DNA of 64,000 nucleotides. Source: Anaerolineales bacterium UBA1429 (lineage in GTDB: Bacteria; Chloroflexota; Anaerolineae; UBA1429). The position numbers and the translations under genes were made by a program. Positions 61,273-64,000 of this stretch are shown here, piece by piece; positions within the stretch are counted from its first letter, which is position 1; each line of letters starts with the position of its first letter. The notes under the pieces are model-generated. The model was not told where the DNA came from. It ran no database searches and saw nothing but the letters and a program-made list of their open reading frames with translations. The DNA lies in assembly GCA_002329325.1 (NCBI GenBank), contig DCTX01000078.1, positions 1-64,000 on the forward strand, written 5' to 3'.

Positions 61273-62264
61273 GGCGTGGCCGCGCACTGGCAAATCGCCA
61301 GGATGAGCAGCTCCAGCGATAGCACCGGCTCGACCTGGCCCGTCTTGATGCCGCGATCGATCTCCACGATGCGCTCCATCAGGGCAGCCAGGTCGTCAAA
61401 GGAGTAGAGCCCGCTCTGCCGGACGAGCTTCTCGGCCACAAAGGCCCGGACGCCCAAACGTCTGCTGAGGGCGGCCCGGTCAAGGCCCTCGTTCTCTTGC
61501 AGGTCCTTGGCCGCCAGGATCAGGCGCATCTGCCGGGCGATCATGCTCAACAGGTAGAGGGGCGCGGCGTCGTTACTCAGCAGCGTGTGGAAGAGGTTGA
61601 GCGCTGTGCGATGGTCGCCCAAGCCCAGGGCGTCCACCATGCCAAAGATATCGGTCTGCGGCCAGGAGCTCACCAGGGTGCGCACGTCCTCGACGCGGAT
61701 CGAGCCCTGGTAGGCGATCCGCCCGGCAAGCTTGGCCAGCTCCTGATCCAGCGCGCGCAGGTTGTTGCCCACCATCTCGATCAGCAGCGTGACGGCCTGG
61801 GGCTCGATGGAAACCCCGTGGGTGTGGGTGCGCCCGGCCACCCAGCGGCGCAGCTCCTCGCTCCTGGCGGGATACTGGGTGTATTCGCGGATGATGGCGC
61901 CCGGCAGGTCTTTGGCCTTGGCCAGCAAGACGTTGTTCTTGGCCAGGCCGCCCGATTCCACAAAGACCAGGCGCGTGGTCTCAGGCATGGTGGGCAGGTA
62001 ATCGGCCAACTGCTGGGCCTCTTGGGCCATGTTGGCGCGGTCGTAGCGCTGCAGCATATCATAGACGATCACCATGCGGCGCTGGGTCAAGAAGGGCAGC
62101 GTGTTGCAGGCGTTCAAGAGCTCGGCCAGGGATAGGTCGCGCCCCTCCAGGCTGGCCGTGTTGAGATCGCCCAGGTCTTCCTCTGCCATGCGCGTGCGCA
62201 GGCTGAGGACGGCCTCTGTGCGCAAGAGCTCCTCATCGCCGTAAAAGATGTAGAACATGCTCAC
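61239..62264 (-). CDS. holA: DNA polymerase III subunit delta
   Basis: 341 residues from GTG 62264, overlapping the upstream stop (GTGA). It is the clamp-loader wrench subunit opening the beta clamp. AAA+-like domains lack an active P-loop, as expected. Family segments: FYIFYGDEELLRTEAV, LPFLTQRRMVIVYDM, VFVESGGLAKNN, VGNNLRALDQELAKLA and SSWPQTDIFGMVDALGLGDHRTAL, with the helical collar domain at the C-terminus (about 210-330). It is encoded with the DUF6391 gene. Confidence 0.94.
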   Translation of the reverse strand: MSMFYIFYGDEELLRTEAVLSLRTRMAEEDLGDLNTASLEGRDLSLAELLNACNTLPFLTQRRMVIVYDMLQRYDRANMAQEAQQLADYLPTMPETTRLVFVESGGLAKNNVLLAKAKDLPGAIIREYTQYPARSEELRRWVAGRTHTHGVSIEPQAVTLLIEMVGNNLRALDQELAKLAGRIAYQGSIRVEDVRTLVSSWPQTDIFGMVDALGLGDHRTALNLFHTLLSNDAAPLYLLSMIARQMRLILAAKDLQENEGLDRAALSRRLGVRAFVAEKLVRQSGLYSFDDLAALMERIVEIDRGIKTGQVEPVLSLELLILAICQCAATPQRARKRSRTR

Positions 62265-62746
62265 TGCTGCGAGATGCTGACGCGGTGCACGGGCACCCCG
62301 CCCTGCATGCGCTTCTCGATGGCGGTGACCGTGGCGTGGGATAGGTCGGTGTTGGTGAACAGGTTAGCCTGGGCGGCGCGGCTGAGGGGCTGGCCAAGGG
62401 AGGCAACTGCCGCTATCATAGCAAGGGCCAGCAGGTGAGGCGAGCGCCGGCGGCCGCCGGCTGAAAAGAGCTTGTAGGTCGTCAGGGCCAACAGGGCTGT
62501 CACGGCCAGGTTGGTGCCGCAGCGCGGGTGCACCGCCAGGTCGTGCTGGCCGGATTGCAGCGCGCGCAGCCCCTCTTGGGTGGCCCAGGCCAGAGTCTCG
62601 GTGGCCACGTGGCCGTACATGGTAAAGCCATCCCAATCGCTGCGGGCCACCAGGTGCAGCCGCTGCGGGAGCCGCCCCAGCAGGTGCATGGCGGCGTGCT
62701 CGATGGCATGGTTGCGCTGAAACCGCTGAAAGAGCGAAAGCTGCAT
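62261..62746 (-). CDS. DUF6391 family membrane protein
   Basis: 161 residues from ATG 62746 (GAGG upstream). It reads MQLSLFQRFQRNHAIEHAAMHLLG, then HPRCGTNLAVTALLALTTYKLF (transmembrane helix), ALAMIAAVASLGQPLSRAAQ and a C-terminal VTAIEKRMQGGVPVHRVSI. The RNHAIEHA and HPRCGTN motifs mark DUF6391 proteins of Cyanobacteria and Chloroflexota; the His pairs and Cys could bind metal. Function unknown. It is the first gene of a pair with holA (4-bp overlap). A longer frame to 63523 is antisense to the metallophosphoesterase and rejected. Confidence 0.82.
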   Translation of the reverse strand: MQLSLFQRFQRNHAIEHAAMHLLGRLPQRLHLVARSDWDGFTMYGHVATETLAWATQEGLRALQSGQHDLAVHPRCGTNLAVTALLALTTYKLFSAGGRRRSPHLLALAMIAAVASLGQPLSRAAQANLFTNTDLSHATVTAIEKRMQGGVPVHRVSISQQ

Positions 62747-62767
62747 AACGTCCGCCTCGGTTGTGGG

Positions 62768-62796
62768 TTGGATCAGTCGACTGTTACCAGTATAGC
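62768..62796 (+). promoter_or_regulatory. promoter for the metallophosphoesterase, with palindrome in the spacer
   Basis: TTGGAT, a 17-bp spacer and TATAGC. The spacer contains CAGTCGACTG (62774-62783), a perfect 10-bp palindrome, a possible operator. A TATACT -10 for the divergent DUF6391 gene overlaps it on the other strand (62794-62789). Confidence 0.5.
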
Positions 62797-62866
62797 ACAA
62801 TCGCACGCCCGCCGTAGGCGGGGAGGAAACGACTCGTTCCACACGCTGCGCCAGGGAGGAAGGTCC

Positions 62867-64000
62867 GTGGATCAGATCAAGATCGTCGTGAGCGACCTGC
62901 ATCTGGGGGCAGGGCGCGCACAGGAAGGCAACCGGCTGGAGGATTTCGACCAGGATGCGGCCTGGGGCGAACTGCTGGAGCGCCTGATGGCCGAGAGCCA
63001 GCGCCGTCGGGCGCCGGTGGAGCTGATCCTGGCGGGGGATGCTTTCGAGTTCCTTCAGGTGCCTGCCCTGCCGCCGGAGGAGACGTTTGATCCGCAGCGC
63101 GCCTACGCTAGCGAGTTCTATGCCCCCTCCGATAGCGCCTCCTCTCGGCGCAAGATGGAGCTGATCATCCAGGGGCACCCCCGCTTCTTTGAGGCGCTGG
63201 CCACCTTCCTTTCCCTCGCCCCGCAGCGCAAGGTCTGCATCATCAAGGGCAACCACGATGTCAATCTGCATTGGGAGAGCGTGCAGAACGCCCTGCGCAG
63301 CGCCATCGGCGCCGAGGGCGAGCTCCGCCCGTGCCTCGAGTTCGTCGAGCGATACATCTCCCGCGAGGAGATCTATGTCGAGCATGGCAATCAGTACCTG
63401 GAGTGGGTGAATCGTTGGTCGGATTTCGAGCAGCCCCACGACTCTGCAAATCCGGAGGAGCTCTACATGCCGGCGGGCTCTCGCTTTGTGTACCTCTTTT
63501 TCAACGAGGTCGAGCGGCAGCACGCCTGGATGGATGGGGTCAAGCCGATCACCGCCCTGATCTGGTACTTGCTGGCGCTGGATTTCTCCTTTGCCATCCG
63601 GGCGCTGCGGTTGCTGTTGCGCCTGGCGCCCACCCTCATCCTGGATAGCCTGCCCCTGGCGTGGGCCCTATCGCGCCTGCTGGAGGCGCGCCAGCAGATC
63701 GTAGACCGCCTGGATGACCGGGCGCAGATGGCCGCCCTGGAGCGCAATGTCAAGGACCGGGCGACCTTCTATAACGAGAGCGATGCGGGGCTGGAGCTGT
63801 ACAGCGTCCCCCGCGAAGGCCAACCGCTGACCCACTTTCGCGCCTTTGGCCACAACGTGCTCCCTCGGGGCCAGGAGGAGCAGCAGGCCCAGCGCGATCT
63901 GCTTTCGCGCGTGGCGGCGCAAAAGGCGGCCCAGGAAGGCGCGCGCGTGGTGGTCATGGGCCACGTGCACGAGGCCCGCGAGACCGAGCTGCCGGGCGGG
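62867..64000 (+). CDS. calcineurin-like metallophosphoesterase (3' end outside the window)
   Basis: At least 378 residues from GTG 62867 (GGAGG 7 nt upstream), with no stop before the window end. Two-metal motifs in order: VVSDLHLGAG (Asp-x-His), LAGDAFEF (Gly-Asp-x-x-(Glu)), IIKGNHDVNLHW (Gly-Asn-His-Asp), VEHGNQYLEW and VVMGHVHEARET (Gly-His-x-His). Between the fourth and last motifs lies a hydrophobic insert of about 40 residues (about 228-268, ALIWYLLALDFSFAIRALRLLL and PTLILDSLPLAWALS), likely membrane-attached. This recalls UDP-diacylglucosamine-hydrolase-like enzymes, but the substrate is unknown. Confidence 0.88.
   Translation, partial: MDQIKIVVSDLHLGAGRAQEGNRLEDFDQDAAWGELLERLMAESQRRRAPVELILAGDAFEFLQVPALPPEETFDPQRAYASEFYAPSDSASSRRKMELIIQGHPRFFEALATFLSLAPQRKVCIIKGNHDVNLHWESVQNALRSAIGAEGELRPCLEFVERYISREEIYVEHGNQYLEWVNRWSDFEQPHDSANPEELYMPAGSRFVYLFFNEVERQHAWMDGVKPITALIWYLLALDFSFAIRALRLLLRLAPTLILDSLPLAWALSRLLEARQQIVDRLDDRAQMAALERNVKDRATFYNESDAGLELYSVPREGQPLTHFRAFGHNVLPRGQEEQQAQRDLLSRVAAQKAAQEGARVVVMGHVHEARETELPGG

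Noticed and set aside
1..64000. tRNA, rRNA, CRISPR arrays, insertion sequences or prophage
   Set aside because: No cloverleaf with a GGTTCRA-type T loop outside coding regions, no regular spaced repeats, and no transposase, integrase or phage structural motif was seen by eye; a tRNAscan or CRISPR search could confirm.

Overview
This is a high-GC bacterial window, densely packed on both strands, with no rRNA, tRNA, CRISPR array, prophage or transposase that I can see. The gene content points to a Chloroflexota bacterium, probably near Anaerolineae. The evidence is secreted proteins with Thr/Pro (TPTPT) linkers, a giant MalT-like ATPase/TPR regulator ending in a BTAD domain, DUF5317 and DUF6391 proteins, a WYL regulator, UvsE, and OFA-type MFS next to acetyl-CoA synthetase. 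This is inference from family content; no phylogenetic marker search was possible.

Layout. 0-12.5 kb: a partial RDD membrane protein; a minus-strand run of uvsE, an unknown conserved gene, a lipoprotein, comEA, pepA and an M20 peptidase; a plus-strand envelope cluster (lipoprotein and two GT2 glycosyltransferases); hpf; and a PLP aminotransferase behind a leader that carries its own terminator. 12.5-20.2 kb: a full-length Lhr helicase, a glycine-rich RRM protein, a coiled-coil/zinc-ribbon protein and a WYL regulator. 20.5-26.7 kb: a NarL-type two-component pair, a PA14 lipoprotein, a small unknown protein and a secreted C39-like protein. 26.7-35.7 kb: an aldo/keto reductase, an RraA-like aldolase, DegV, a protein combining a GNRAV motif, HEMGH and an IPT-like domain, a methyltransferase, a DUF4139 protein, a TGS-containing nucleoside kinase and a class II aldolase. 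36-41.5 kb: acsA with a long leader, an OFA transporter, a QueG-like iron-sulfur protein and a TIM-barrel sugar isomerase.

41.9-48.1 kb is the most unusual stretch. A 1075-residue MalT/BTAD regulator is followed by a terminator, then by a promoter carrying two 7-bp direct repeats 11 bp apart (the arrangement bound by SARP-type BTAD proteins). Behind it lie two overlapping micro-genes for secreted or membrane peptides that share an APIPWS signature. Next come a DUF5317 membrane protein, a small protein of the NHLP/Os1348 (RiPP leader-like) clan, a zinc-ribbon protein and a methyltransferase. I propose this as a candidate peptide-based regulatory or natural-product locus.

48.1-64 kb is housekeeping: rdgB, a CBS-ACT protein, and a cell-shape and division operon mreB-mreC-mreD-mrdA-minC-minD-rodA running on towards gltX, a TPR protein and ndk. 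These are followed by rsfS, an AbiEi-like winged-helix protein, holA, a DUF6391 protein and a metallophosphoesterase cut by the window end. The mre/min/rod genes would together build the lateral-wall elongasome and place the division site, although no minE is present here.
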